A stretch of 7,115 nucleotides of DNA, from positions 1 to 7,115 of the forward strand of contig JBOHPP010000008.1 in the NCBI GenBank assembly GCA_050731755.1, written 5' to 3'. Positions 1-5,580 of the stretch are shown here, piece after piece. Each line of letters opens with the position of its first letter. Position 1 is the first letter of the stretch. The DNA is from JBOHPP01 sp050731755. GTDB taxonomy: Bacteria > Methylomirabilota > Methylomirabilia > Rokubacteriales > CSP1-6. The translations under genes and the position numbers were made by a program. Under the pieces are notes generated by a model. It saw nothing but the letters and a program-made list of their open reading frames with translations. It did no database searches and was not told the origin of the DNA.

Positions 1-545
1 GCGCGGGACACGCCAAGTTCTCTGACCTCAATGCTCAGCAGGTTCTCAAGAAGTTGCAGTCATCCCGGAGCATTCTGTTCCACAACTCGACCGAGACAGA
101 AACTCGATACGTCTATCCACGGAGAAGTGTAGCCGGGCATATTCGGGAGATCACTGGCCAGCACGAGCCTCTCGTGGAGTCGATGAAGAAGACTGTGAGC
201 CGCGGGCTGGCCAAGATCTCCAAGTCGCAGCAGGCCGAGTTCGAAGGGCTTCTCGGCCGCCTGCAGACCAAGTACAAGGTTGGCCTCTCGCTACCGCCGT
301 TCGATTTCGGCTACTTGCCGTTCAGCATCACGCTCGGTGACAGGAAAGTCGAAGTGCCGCTAGACGACTGGGGAAGCGGTACGAAGAATCGCACACTTAT
401 TCTTCTCGCCCTGTTCCGCGCCCGACAGATCGGAGTGTCAGACCCGTCGGCGTCAAAGATCACGCCAGTGCTAATAATCGAAGAACCTGAGAGCTTCCTT
501 CACCCCTCTGCCCAGGCGGAGTTCGGTCGCGTTCTCCAGGACCTG

Positions 546-553
546 TCGGAGGA
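546..553. repeat. Target site duplication, left copy (IS256-type insertion)
   Basis: The 8 bp tcggagga directly precede the left terminal repeat and recur at 2024-2031 just after the right terminal repeat. The following base is g on both sides, so the repeat could also be scored as 9 bp. IS256-family elements typically make 8-9 bp duplications. Confidence 0.9.
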
Positions 554-599
554 GGCGGTGTCCCGCTTGATGTGGGAAATCGAGAGGCGCTCTTCCGGT
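554..599 (+). repeat. IS256-type left terminal inverted repeat with subterminal motif
   Basis: The outer 26 bp (554-579) match the right end at 21 positions, including gtgtcccg at 558-565. A second conserved block, ggcgctcttccggt at 586-599, begins 32 bp in from the end. The same block begins exactly 32 bp in from the right end, so the inverted repeat effectively extends to about 46 bp with one 2-base gap. The inner block may be a second transposase contact site; that is inference. Confidence 0.85.
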
Positions 600-651
600 C
601 TCCTGGTCGCGTCGTCACCGTAGCACGCGTGTGACCCAACCGCGTGGAGAC

Positions 652-723
652 TCGATTTCGGGGGGTGCCAAGGTATGGGCGACCTCCTCATCGCGGCGCT
701 ACGGGGCTGCGCGCGATGCGTCA
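652..723 (-). repeat. 72-bp dispersed repeat, copy A
   Basis: Read on the minus strand, this stretch begins at the stop codon of the IS256-type transposase. It matches 2888-2959 of the plus strand without gaps: 25 identical bases, then 33 of 47. It lies in the noncoding tail of the IS256-type element. Its function is unknown. Confidence 0.8.
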
Positions 724-1929
724 CGCCGCCACCCGAGCCCGTTGAGTGAGCACGGCGGCGATTCGCCGCCAGCCGTCGATCCGACGCAGGATGATCTGGC
801 CGCTGGCCACGAGGCTGAAGAGGAGGACCACGGCGGCGTCCTCCGTCGGCTGGGCGCCCTGGGTTTTGATGCGGCGGCGGAATTCCCCGTTCAAGCGTTC
901 AATCACGTTCGTGGTGCGCAGCGTCTTCCATTGCGCCTTCGGGAATCGGAAGAAGGTCAGCAGTTCGTCGCCGCCCTCTTGGAGACTGCGCACCACCCCG
1001 GGACACCGCTTGCTCCACTTCCGCTCGAAGGCCAGGATCGCCGCCCGGGCCAGCTCCAGTCCCGCCGCGTAGACGATCCGGTGATAGTCGTCCCGGATCT
1101 CGGCCAGGACGTGCTTGGGCGCTTTGCGTTCGAGGTTGCGGAGCTTATGCACGCCGCACCGCTGCACCGCGGCGGCTGGCCAGACGCGTCCCACCGCCTG
1201 GCGGAGCCCGGGGTTGCCGTCCAAGATGCACAGCACGGGGGCCGGCAGGCCGCGACCGGCCAGGGCCTCGACGAACCCGGTCCACGCCTCGGCCGACTCG
1301 CTGCCGCACAGCTCGAGGGCGAGCAGCTGCTTGCGCCCATCCGCCAGCACCCCCACCGCGGCCAGCACGGGCACGCTCACCACCTTGCCCCCGGTGCGGA
1401 CCCGCAGGTGGAGGGCGTCGAGGTAGAGGTAGACGACGTCGAGGTCGGCGAGGGCTCGGGTCATCCAGGCGTCCAGCGCCGCCCGGAGCGTCGCCACGAT
1501 GCGCGACACCGCGCTCTTGGACAGCGGGGCCGCCTTGAGCAGGGGCGCCAAGGCGCCGCGCAGGCGCCGGGTGTTGGCGCCCGCCAGATAGGTCCCCACG
1601 ACCGCTTCGTTCACCTCCCGCATCCGGCGCTGGTAGCGCGGCACGATTGTCGAGGTCCACTCTTTCGGGCCGCCGGCGGTGAAGACCATCCCGCGCGGCA
1701 GCCTGAGCGCCAGCGGCCCGGTCGGCCCCGTCAGCGTGCGGGCCTTCTGGCCGTTGCGGTAGCCCCGCCGGCCGTCGGTGCGTTCATACGGCGCCGCGCC
1801 GAGCGCCCGCGCCAACTCCTCGACGACGGCCGTCTCGATCGCGCCCCGCACGTGCTCGTGGATCAGCTCCCCCAGCGCGGTCGGTCTGACCTCATGCACC
1901 GCCTGGGACTTCCTGATACCCTCGCCCAT
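721..1929 (-). CDS. IS256-family transposase (Transposase_mut), full length
   Basis: This 402-residue DDE transposase catalyses movement of the surrounding element. The probable catalytic triad is D171 (in YLYLDALHLRVR), D237 (in CILDGNPGLRQ) and E344 (in TTNVIERLNGEFRRR). The spacing is nearly the same as in IS256 itself (D167, D233, E341). The QRCGVHKLRN segment at about 256-265 and the TNVIERLN block are family hallmarks, and 402 residues is a normal length. The ATG at 1929 is chosen because GGAGG (1938-1942 on this strand) stands 8 nt upstream. That ribosome site and the start codon lie in one arm of a long hairpin (1929-1992), which may limit translation from transcripts entering from outside. 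No frameshift is seen. The long plus-strand frame over the same DNA is only its antisense. Confidence 0.95.
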   Translation of the reverse strand: MGEGIRKSQAVHEVRPTALGELIHEHVRGAIETAVVEELARALGAAPYERTDGRRGYRNGQKARTLTGPTGPLALRLPRGMVFTAGGPKEWTSTIVPRYQRRMREVNEAVVGTYLAGANTRRLRGALAPLLKAAPLSKSAVSRIVATLRAALDAWMTRALADLDVVYLYLDALHLRVRTGGKVVSVPVLAAVGVLADGRKQLLALELCGSESAEAWTGFVEALAGRGLPAPVLCILDGNPGLRQAVGRVWPAAAVQRCGVHKLRNLERKAPKHVLAEIRDDYHRIVYAAGLELARAAILAFERKWSKRCPGVVRSLQEGGDELLTFFRFPKAQWKTLRTTNVIERLNGEFRRRIKTQGAQPTEDAAVVLLFSLVASGQIILRRIDGWRRIAAVLTQRARVAA

Positions 1930-1992
1930 GGCGCATTCCTCCGGTGGCAGGCGGCCCGTTGGTGGTTAACTTCCCACCGGAAGAATGCGCCA
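1929..1992 (-). promoter_or_regulatory. Inverted repeat hiding the transposase ribosome-binding site
   Basis: The 19-nt arms at 1929-1947 and 1974-1992 are complementary except for one position, which would be a G-U pair in RNA, and are separated by 26 nt. The left arm holds the GGAGG ribosome site and the last base position of the transposase start codon. A minus-strand transcript beginning outside the element would contain both arms and mask the start. A transcript begun in the loop would lack the outer arm and be translatable. Anti-read-through hairpins of this kind are known in IS10 and IS50; their use here is inference. Confidence 0.6.
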
Positions 1993-2023
1993 CTTCCTTT
2001 TCCACACCAATCGGGACACGACC
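1976..2023 (-). repeat. IS256-type right terminal inverted repeat with subterminal motif
   Basis: The outer 26 bp (1998-2023) pair with the left end 554-579. The subterminal block ggcgcattcttccggt is read on the minus strand at 1991-1976 and starts 32 bp from the end, as it does on the left. A third copy of the block, with one change, lies at 1930-1945 in the opposite orientation and forms the other arm of the transposase hairpin. Confidence 0.85.
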
Positions 2024-2031
2024 TCGGAGGA
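2024..2031. repeat. Target site duplication, right copy (IS256-type insertion)
   Basis: The 8 bp tcggagga are identical to 546-553 on the other side of the element. They are in frame with the nuclease codons Ser-Glu-Glu. Confidence 0.9.
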
Positions 2032-2770
2032 GTTCCAGGTCCAAGTAGTTGTCACAACCCACAGCCCGTATCTGCTCAATCTCAAGGACCCGGCGTCGAA
2101 CATCCTCTTGTCGCGCCGCACCTCGTATAACCAGTTGCGTGAAACAGAGAGAGTCGACACAACGGGCGACAATTGGATGGCCCCCTTCGGCGTCGCGCTG
2201 GGCCTGGATGCCGAAGAGTTCAGGCCCTGGAAGAACATGATGCTCGGCCCGGCGGACACCATCCTTCTTGTTGAAGGGGACACGGACAAGAAGTACTTCG
2301 AGATGCTTCGCGGTCCTGAACATGGGAGCAAGCGGCTGCTTTTTCAGGGCGACATCATGCCTTACGAAGGCACCGGGTCGCTGTGCAACACGGTGCTCTT
2401 GCGGTTTATCAAGAACAGGCACCGCAGATTCTTCGTGACTTTTGACCTAGATGCCGTCGACCGAGTCGAGAAGACGCTGAAGGCCCTGCAACTTGAGAAG
2501 CACAAGCACTATCTGCCTATTGGTCACAACGCAGCCGGCAAGAGGAATATCGAGGGTTTGCTTCCCGAAGTCGTGACCAAAGCCGTCTATGAGGCAAACG
2601 CCAGCTTGGTTCAGGCCGCCACTGCCGGAACCAAGGAGGAGCAGGATAGCGCAAAGAAGAGGCTGAAGACCCTCCTTCTGGAGGAGTTCGAGAAGAAGGC
2701 AGCCGCAGGTTCGGAGTTCTTCGGAAACTTTTACGCTCTCACCAAGGTCATCAACAAGGCGATGGCGTGA
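2024..2770 (+). pseudogene. OLD-family ATPase/TOPRIM nuclease, 3' part
   Basis: This is the C-terminal half of the interrupted nuclease gene. Right after the junction come VVVTTHSPYLLNL, the H-loop of the ABC-type ATPase, and then a TOPRIM domain. Its first acidic motif is LLVEGDTDKKYF (VEGDTD at 2270-2287) and its second is TFDLDAVD (aspartates at 2444 and 2450), the metal-binding residues of the nuclease site. The tail has a GKRNIEGLLPE block and ends with a stop at 2768-2770. Joined to the 5' part it gives one continuous protein of at least 430 visible residues. An ATG inside the element at 1985 is in frame and could start a 261-residue product with 16 element-derived residues. The only purine-rich stretch before it (ggaag) is very close, so translation is doubtful. 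The gene ends 15 bp before an IS481-type element, beyond which an attC site follows. Confidence 0.87.
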
Positions 2771-2785
2771 TCGTCCCGGGTGAGC

Positions 2786-2830
2786 AACCGGGAAGATGGG
2801 TGACAGAGTTAACCGGGAACATGGGTAACA
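2786..2830 (+). repeat. IS481-type left end, two tandem 20-nt motifs
   Basis: The outer copy aaccgggaagatgggtgaca is at 2786-2805 and the inner copy aaccgggaacatgggtaaca at 2811-2830. Both match the right-end copies in inverted orientation. Confidence 0.85.
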
Positions 2831-2887
2831 CTTGCTGAAACTGAACCAGTGGTGTCCCAAGGGCTGTGAGAGGGCGATGCCGCGTCA

Positions 2888-2959
2888 TGACGCATCGCGC
2901 GCAGCCCCGTAGAGCCACGCTGACGAGCGTGGCCATACCCCGATACCCCCCAAGATCGA
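2888..2959 (+). repeat. 72-bp dispersed repeat, copy B, with hairpin
   Basis: It is homologous to 652-723 on the other strand: 58 of 72 positions match without gaps, and the first 25 are identical. It lies in the noncoding tail of the IS481-type element. It includes an 8-bp perfect stem gccacgct/agcgtggc (2914-2921 with 2926-2933) with loop gacg. The stem is not preserved in copy A. Confidence 0.8.
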
Positions 2960-2973
2960 TGCCCGCGGCGTCT

Positions 2974-4125
2974 TCACGCGCGGATGACGTAGTCGCGTTC
3001 ATCGACGCGCGCCAGGAGGACGTTGCAGAAGTAGATCGACCAGATCCCGTCCTCGACTTCCTCGAGGCCGAGGACCTGTTGCTTGAGGGAGTTCGCGATG
3101 AAAAGCAGGCGCTTCTTGAACCGGATCGTCCCGGCGTTCGTCACCCGCTTGGGAATGTAGTGGCCCGGGTACTCGATCGGCGGCAGCACCCCGGTGTAGG
3201 GGCGGGGCGATGGGCGGTACAGCGAAGCGGGCGTGCGACCCCCGAGAAATTGGTGCGGCCGCTCTTCGTTGTAGAGGACGCGGAACCGGTTGAAGACGCG
3301 TTGCTGGGCCGCCAGATGGGCCTGGGGTGGCCGAGCGGTCGCGGCCTTGAGCGTCCGATGCATCCGTTCGTGGGCGCCGTTTTGCTGGGGGCTGGCCGGC
3401 AGGATCCTCTGATGCTGAATGCCCAGCCGCAGCCACCACACGTTGAGCTGCGAGAGGCCGTGGATGCCGGTGGTGGCAAACGGCACGCCGTTGTCCGTGC
3501 GAATGGCTCCCGGCAGGCCGTACTCGCGAAAGAGGCGATCGAAGATCGGGCGAACCCCCTGGCCCTGGGTGGAGAGCAGGCCCTGGCAGCCGAGCAAATA
3601 GCGCGTGTGTTGATCGGCGACGGTCAGCGGGTAGCAGTAGACGCCATCGCGAGTCCGGAAGTGGCCTTTGAAGTCCGTCGTCCACAGGTCATTCGGCCGG
3701 GCCGTCGTGGGCGGCACGACGCCGGGATGGGTGTAGTGGCGGCGGCGGCGCCGCTTCTTGACCAAGCCCCGGCGAGCCAACAGATCGCCGGCCGTGCTCG
3801 TCGCCGGCACGTCCATCGTGGGATGCCGACGCTTCAGCCAGTGCAGGATCTTGTCCGGGCCCCAGCTCGGATGCTGCCGGCGCCCAGCGCAAATGGCCTC
3901 AGCGACGTCGGCCGCAATCCGATGCGGGCAATGGTGCGGCGCGCGACTGCGGTCGCGCAGCCCGTCCACACCGTCCCCCTCCTCATACCGCGCGAGCCAC
4001 TTGTAGCCGGTCTTCCGGCTGACGCCGTACCGCTCGCAGAGCTCCACCATCGAGTACAGGTCTCGCTCCCAGTCCGTGACGAATCGCATGCGCTCCTTCA
4101 TGGGCGCCGTCTCCCTCCAAGGCAT
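2974..4125 (-). CDS. IS481-family transposase (rve integrase core), full length
   Basis: This 383-residue DDE transposase is of the IS3/IS481 group and needs no programmed frameshift. An N-terminal helix-turn-helix region (MVELCERYGVSRKTGYKWLARY) is followed by an rve integrase core. The likely catalytic residues are D151 (DLWTTDFKGHF), D211 (IRTDNGVPF) and E253 (PQQNGAHERMHRTLK), and the core ends with the usual YNEERPHQFLGGRTPASLY. The ATG at 4125 is chosen because GGGAGG (4131-4136 on this strand) stands 5 nt before it; the in-frame GTG at 4131 overlaps that site. The gene lies within doubled inverted ends and reads toward the OLD nuclease fragment. The long plus-strand frame over it is antisense. 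It looks intact. Confidence 0.94.
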   Translation of the reverse strand: MPWRETAPMKERMRFVTDWERDLYSMVELCERYGVSRKTGYKWLARYEEGDGVDGLRDRSRAPHHCPHRIAADVAEAICAGRRQHPSWGPDKILHWLKRRHPTMDVPATSTAGDLLARRGLVKKRRRRRHYTHPGVVPPTTARPNDLWTTDFKGHFRTRDGVYCYPLTVADQHTRYLLGCQGLLSTQGQGVRPIFDRLFREYGLPGAIRTDNGVPFATTGIHGLSQLNVWWLRLGIQHQRILPASPQQNGAHERMHRTLKAATARPPQAHLAAQQRVFNRFRVLYNEERPHQFLGGRTPASLYRPSPRPYTGVLPPIEYPGHYIPKRVTNAGTIRFKKRLLFIANSLKQQVLGLEEVEDGIWSIYFCNVLLARVDERDYVIRA

Positions 4126-4154
4126 GCTCACCTCCCGGTGAGCAGCCTATGAGG

Positions 4155-4199
4155 TGTCACCCATGTTCCCGGTCAGATCTGTTACCTATGTACCCGGTT
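4155..4199 (-). repeat. IS481-type right end, two tandem 20-nt motifs
   Basis: The inner copy tgtcacccatgttcccggtc is at 4155-4174 and the outer copy tgttacctatgtacccggtt at 4180-4199. They are the reverse complement of the left-end motifs, with the same 25-bp spacing. Confidence 0.85.
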
Positions 4200-4214
4200 T
4201 GTACCCCCAATGCA

Positions 4215-4285
4215 GGCTAACATCACGCTTCAACGGCCCGGGGCTCGCATCCGCTCGCCCCGGCCGCTGAGCGTGGGCGTTATGC
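4215..4285 (+). other. attC recombination site A (integron)
   Basis: The R'' box is GGCTAAC (4215-4221) and the R' box GTTATGC (4279-4285), with predicted cleavage after G4279. The inner arms cacgcttcaacggcc and ggccgctgagcgtg pair with a few unpaired bases, as attC sites do. The centre GGGCTCGCATCCGCTCGC (4241-4258) recurs with one change in site B. The site closes the upstream cassette, which by position would hold the OLD nuclease, and opens cassette 1. The call rests on structure and on the match of its R' box to the R'' box of site B. Confidence 0.82.
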
Positions 4286-4905
4286 GCACCTCGGCTGATT
4301 GCTGCACCAGAGCGGAACCACCGCGGACTCTGAGCCGACTGAACGTGCTGAGAGTCGCAGTTGTCGTCATCCTGTTATCGCCGACTTCGGTGACGGCCGG
4401 TGGCTGGTATCTCCTCAGCCCTCCGGCATCGGCGGTGATCCTCGACTGTCACGTGGACCTTGGCGTCAGTCCACGGTGGGAACAGAACGGCGCGTTCGAC
4501 ACGGCGTCGGAGTGCGAGCAAGCTCGGCGGTATGACATCGAAATGGCGCGACAGAAAACCGGACTCGAACCGGCGCTCCTCAAGGCTTTCGAGGCAAGCG
4601 TTTGCGTCGCGTCTAACGATCCGCGGCTTACCGTCGTCCCGCTTCGACGGTGGCAACTCTTGACGCCCCCTTTGGACAGTGGCCCCGCTCCCGCCGGTGT
4701 CCGCAGTCACGATCGCTCGGCACCGCTCTCGGCCTGGACGGTCCACGAGACGTTCGATTCCCGCTGTGAATGCGACGAAACACTTCGACGGCGGGCAACT
4801 GGCGTCAGGGAAGTCGCCAGAGGCAACCGCCTGGTAGAGGAGGCGCTCCGGAAGGCGTATGAATCGTCGGAATGTGTGGTGGCCGACGATCGGCGTCTTC
4901 GCTGA
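4282..4905 (+). CDS. Putative secreted protein with two tandem copies of one domain (cassette 1)
   Basis: The function is unknown. The protein has 207 residues from ATG 4282, with a hydrophobic stretch VLRVAVVVILLSPTSVTA followed by GG that looks like a signal peptide cleaved after VTA; export to the periplasm or cell surface is inferred. The mature part is an internal duplication. Each unit of about 80 residues begins W-x-L-L-x-P-P, has a central W followed by FD...EC, and ends S-x-C-V-x-x-(N/D)-D-x-R-L. The two units are clearly diverged. The ATG lies inside the R' box of attC A, 2 nt past the cassette edge. An in-frame GTG at 4345 would put the signal peptide at the N-terminus and may be the true start; neither has a strong ribosome site. 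The open frame going back to 4210 is only attC A read through and is excluded. Short proteins with this W..PP/EC/CV pattern are common hypotheticals in environmental genomes. Confidence 0.72.
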   Translation: MRTSADCCTRAEPPRTLSRLNVLRVAVVVILLSPTSVTAGGWYLLSPPASAVILDCHVDLGVSPRWEQNGAFDTASECEQARRYDIEMARQKTGLEPALLKAFEASVCVASNDPRLTVVPLRRWQLLTPPLDSGPAPAGVRSHDRSAPLSAWTVHETFDSRCECDETLRRRATGVREVARGNRLVEEALRKAYESSECVVADDRRLR

Positions 4906-4938
4906 GCGCGTTGCGATCGTGCGACAAAGCAACTAGGC

Positions 4939-5010
4939 GCATAACTTCGCAGTCGAGCAGACCGCGGGCTCGCATTCGCTCGCTCGCGGCTGCTCACCGC
5001 GGCGTTAGAG
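4939..5010 (+). other. attC recombination site B (integron)
   Basis: R'' is GCATAAC (4939-4945) and R' is GTTAGAG (5004-5010). The arms around gagcag (4954-4959) and ctgctc (4990-4995) pair over most of their length, with unpaired extra bases as in typical attC sites. The centre GGGCTCGCATTCGCTCGC (4966-4983) is nearly that of site A. R'' is the reverse complement of the R' of site A, the expected mark of cassette 1. The last base of R' is G rather than the consensus pyrimidine. Confidence 0.85.
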
Positions 5011-5049
5011 GGACAACGGCGCGGCTCAATGAAATGATAAGATCGGCGC

Positions 5050-5274
5050 ATGGCAAGGTCGGCGCGAGAGCTGTTTGAGGAAGCGATGAGGCTCGCTCCA
5101 GATGAGCGGGCCGCTCTGATCCGCCTTCTGATTGACGCCTTGGACGCCGAGTCAGAGGAGGGTGCCGAGCTGGCATGGCGCGTCGAGATCGAGCGCCGAA
5201 TCGCAGAGCTAGACTCGGGCGAGGTCGAAGCAGTCCCCTGGGAAGAGCTTAGAGCGCGGCTGTACCAGCGCTAA
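5050..5274 (+). CDS. Antitoxin, putative addiction-module component family (cassette 2)
   Basis: This 74-residue acidic, probably helical protein resembles the TIGR02574 addiction-module component family: LFEEAMRLAPDERAALIRLLIDAL, then RRIAELDSGEVEAVPWEELRARL. The ...G.v..vpWeel...l ending is typical of antitoxins paired with ParE/RelE toxins. It would bind and neutralise the toxin encoded directly downstream; the genes abut as TAAATG with no gap, so they are surely co-transcribed and translationally coupled. The ATG at 5050 is 40 nt after attC B. There is no strong ribosome site, only a purine-rich gataag region, and a weak promoter-like stretch (ttagag to taagat) may drive the pair. Toxin-antitoxin cassettes are frequent in chromosomal integrons and often have their own promoter. 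Confidence 0.83.
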   Translation: MARSARELFEEAMRLAPDERAALIRLLIDALDAESEEGAELAWRVEIERRIAELDSGEVEAVPWEELRARLYQR

Positions 5275-5574
5275 ATGGCTTTGGCGGCTGTCAGGTTCCA
5301 TCCTGCCGCAGCGCAGGAGGTGGAATCGACCTATGAGTGGTATGCCGCGCGAGACCTCTCAGCCGCACACGGCTTTCGTGAAGAGCTGCGACAGGCGGTC
5401 GACGCCGTTGCTGCCCGTCCCCGGACATGGCCGCGCTACAGCAATCGCGCTCGCCGATATGTCTTTCCACGCTACCCCTTCAGTCTGGTGTATGTCCTGC
5501 GCGGCGACGAAGTCGAAGTCGTTGCAGTGGCTCACGGTCGGCGCCGGCCTGGGTATTGGCGGTCGCGACTCTGA
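5275..5574 (+). CDS. ParE/RelE-superfamily toxin (cassette 2)
   Basis: This 99-residue toxin is of the type II ParE/RelE fold. Family hallmarks in order are VRFHPAAAQEVESTYEWYAAR, a helical segment with FREELRQAVDAV, RPRTWPRY, RRYVFPRYPFSLVYVL, and the C-terminal VVAVAHGRRRPGYWRSRL. Known relatives either poison DNA gyrase (ParE) or cleave mRNA at the ribosome (RelE). The HGRRRPGYW ending is closer to the ParE-like group, but the target cannot be read from sequence. The start ATG directly follows the antitoxin stop. The stop codon is 7 bp before attC C, as is usual in cassettes. The module would punish loss of the array; that is inference from the family. Confidence 0.9.
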   Translation: MALAAVRFHPAAAQEVESTYEWYAARDLSAAHGFREELRQAVDAVAARPRTWPRYSNRARRYVFPRYPFSLVYVLRGDEVEVVAVAHGRRRPGYWRSRL

Positions 5575-5580
5575 TACGCC

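Larger units (their letters stand above)
1..623 (+). pseudogene. OLD-family ATPase/TOPRIM nuclease, 5' part, interrupted by IS256-type element
   Basis: This is the ATPase half of an OLD (overcoming lysogenization defect) family protein, an ABC-type ATPase fused to a TOPRIM nuclease. Family members act in phage defence or DNA processing. The frame is open from the window edge (base 3), so the true start lies upstream; a TTG at 54 is only an internal codon. Visible motifs are a signature-like WGSGTKNRTLILLAL near 370-410, Walker B LIIEEPE (about 472-492) and a D-loop-like SFLHPSAQAEF. Native coding stops at the IS junction after 553. The remaining codons to the stop at 623 are read from the element and mean nothing. 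The H-loop and TOPRIM domain continue at 2024-2770, so the two parts are one broken gene. The Walker A region is not in the window. Gabija GajA and class 1 or 2 OLD proteins share this architecture, and the subtype cannot be settled without the N-terminus and a partner gene. Confidence 0.85.
554..2023 (-). mobile_element. IS256-family insertion sequence (about 1470 bp)
   Basis: This is a complete element inserted in an OLD-family nuclease gene. It has imperfect terminal inverted repeats (21 of 26 outer bases match), an 8-bp target duplication and one full-length transposase gene on the minus strand. Removing 554-2023 plus one target copy rejoins the host codons as Leu-Ser-Glu-Glu-Phe-Gln, leading straight into a conserved TTHSPYLL motif; this shows the boundaries are right. 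The 167 bp between the left end and the transposase stop codon hold no gene. They contain the 72-bp repeat shared with the neighbouring IS481-type element. The intact transposase and good ends suggest a fairly recent and possibly active element. Confidence 0.93.
2786..4199 (-). mobile_element. IS481-type insertion sequence with doubled terminal repeats (about 1.4 kb)
   Basis: One intact IS3/IS481-type transposase on the minus strand is bounded by inverted ends. Each end carries two tandem copies of a 20-nt motif of the form accgggaacatgggtaaca at 25-bp spacing. The exact outer edges are uncertain by several bases, because weak similarity continues outward (gggt at 2778-2781 and accc near 4202-4205). 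No convincing target duplication was found. The element lies between the OLD nuclease stop codon and attC A, so it appears to have inserted in the 3' end of an upstream cassette. The 143 bp between the inner left repeat and the transposase stop hold no gene, only the 72-bp repeat copy B. Confidence 0.85.

Noticed and set aside
500..724. Minus-strand frame beginning MTHRAQPR, similar to the start of a plus-strand frame at 2887
   Set aside because: The similarity comes from the 72-bp DNA repeat. The reading frames are not otherwise conserved and substitutions do not favour silent positions, so this is not a protein family.
761..777. Palindrome ggcggcgattcgccgcc as a possible terminator or operator
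   Set aside because: It lies inside the transposase coding region, has no loop or following T-run, and G+C-rich palindromes are common here.
631..2130. Long plus-strand open frame of 499 codons
   Set aside because: It is antisense to the well-conserved IS256-type transposase and then crosses the element boundary in the wrong frame. Its low-complexity Arg/Gly/His-rich translation is typical of the complementary strand of G+C-rich genes.
2866..4152. Long plus-strand open frame of 428 codons
   Set aside because: It is antisense to the IS481-type transposase and shows no recognisable domain.
2765..4228. Inverted 7-mers gcgtgat (2765-2771) and atcacgc (4222-4228) around the IS481-type element
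   Set aside because: They lie outside the terminal motifs at unequal distances, one inside the nuclease stop region and the other inside an attC arm. A 7-bp match is expected by chance.
4210..4281. N-terminal extension of the cassette 1 protein from ATG 4210
   Set aside because: These codons are the translation of attC A and belong to the upstream cassette; the residues before the signal peptide have no protein-like pattern.
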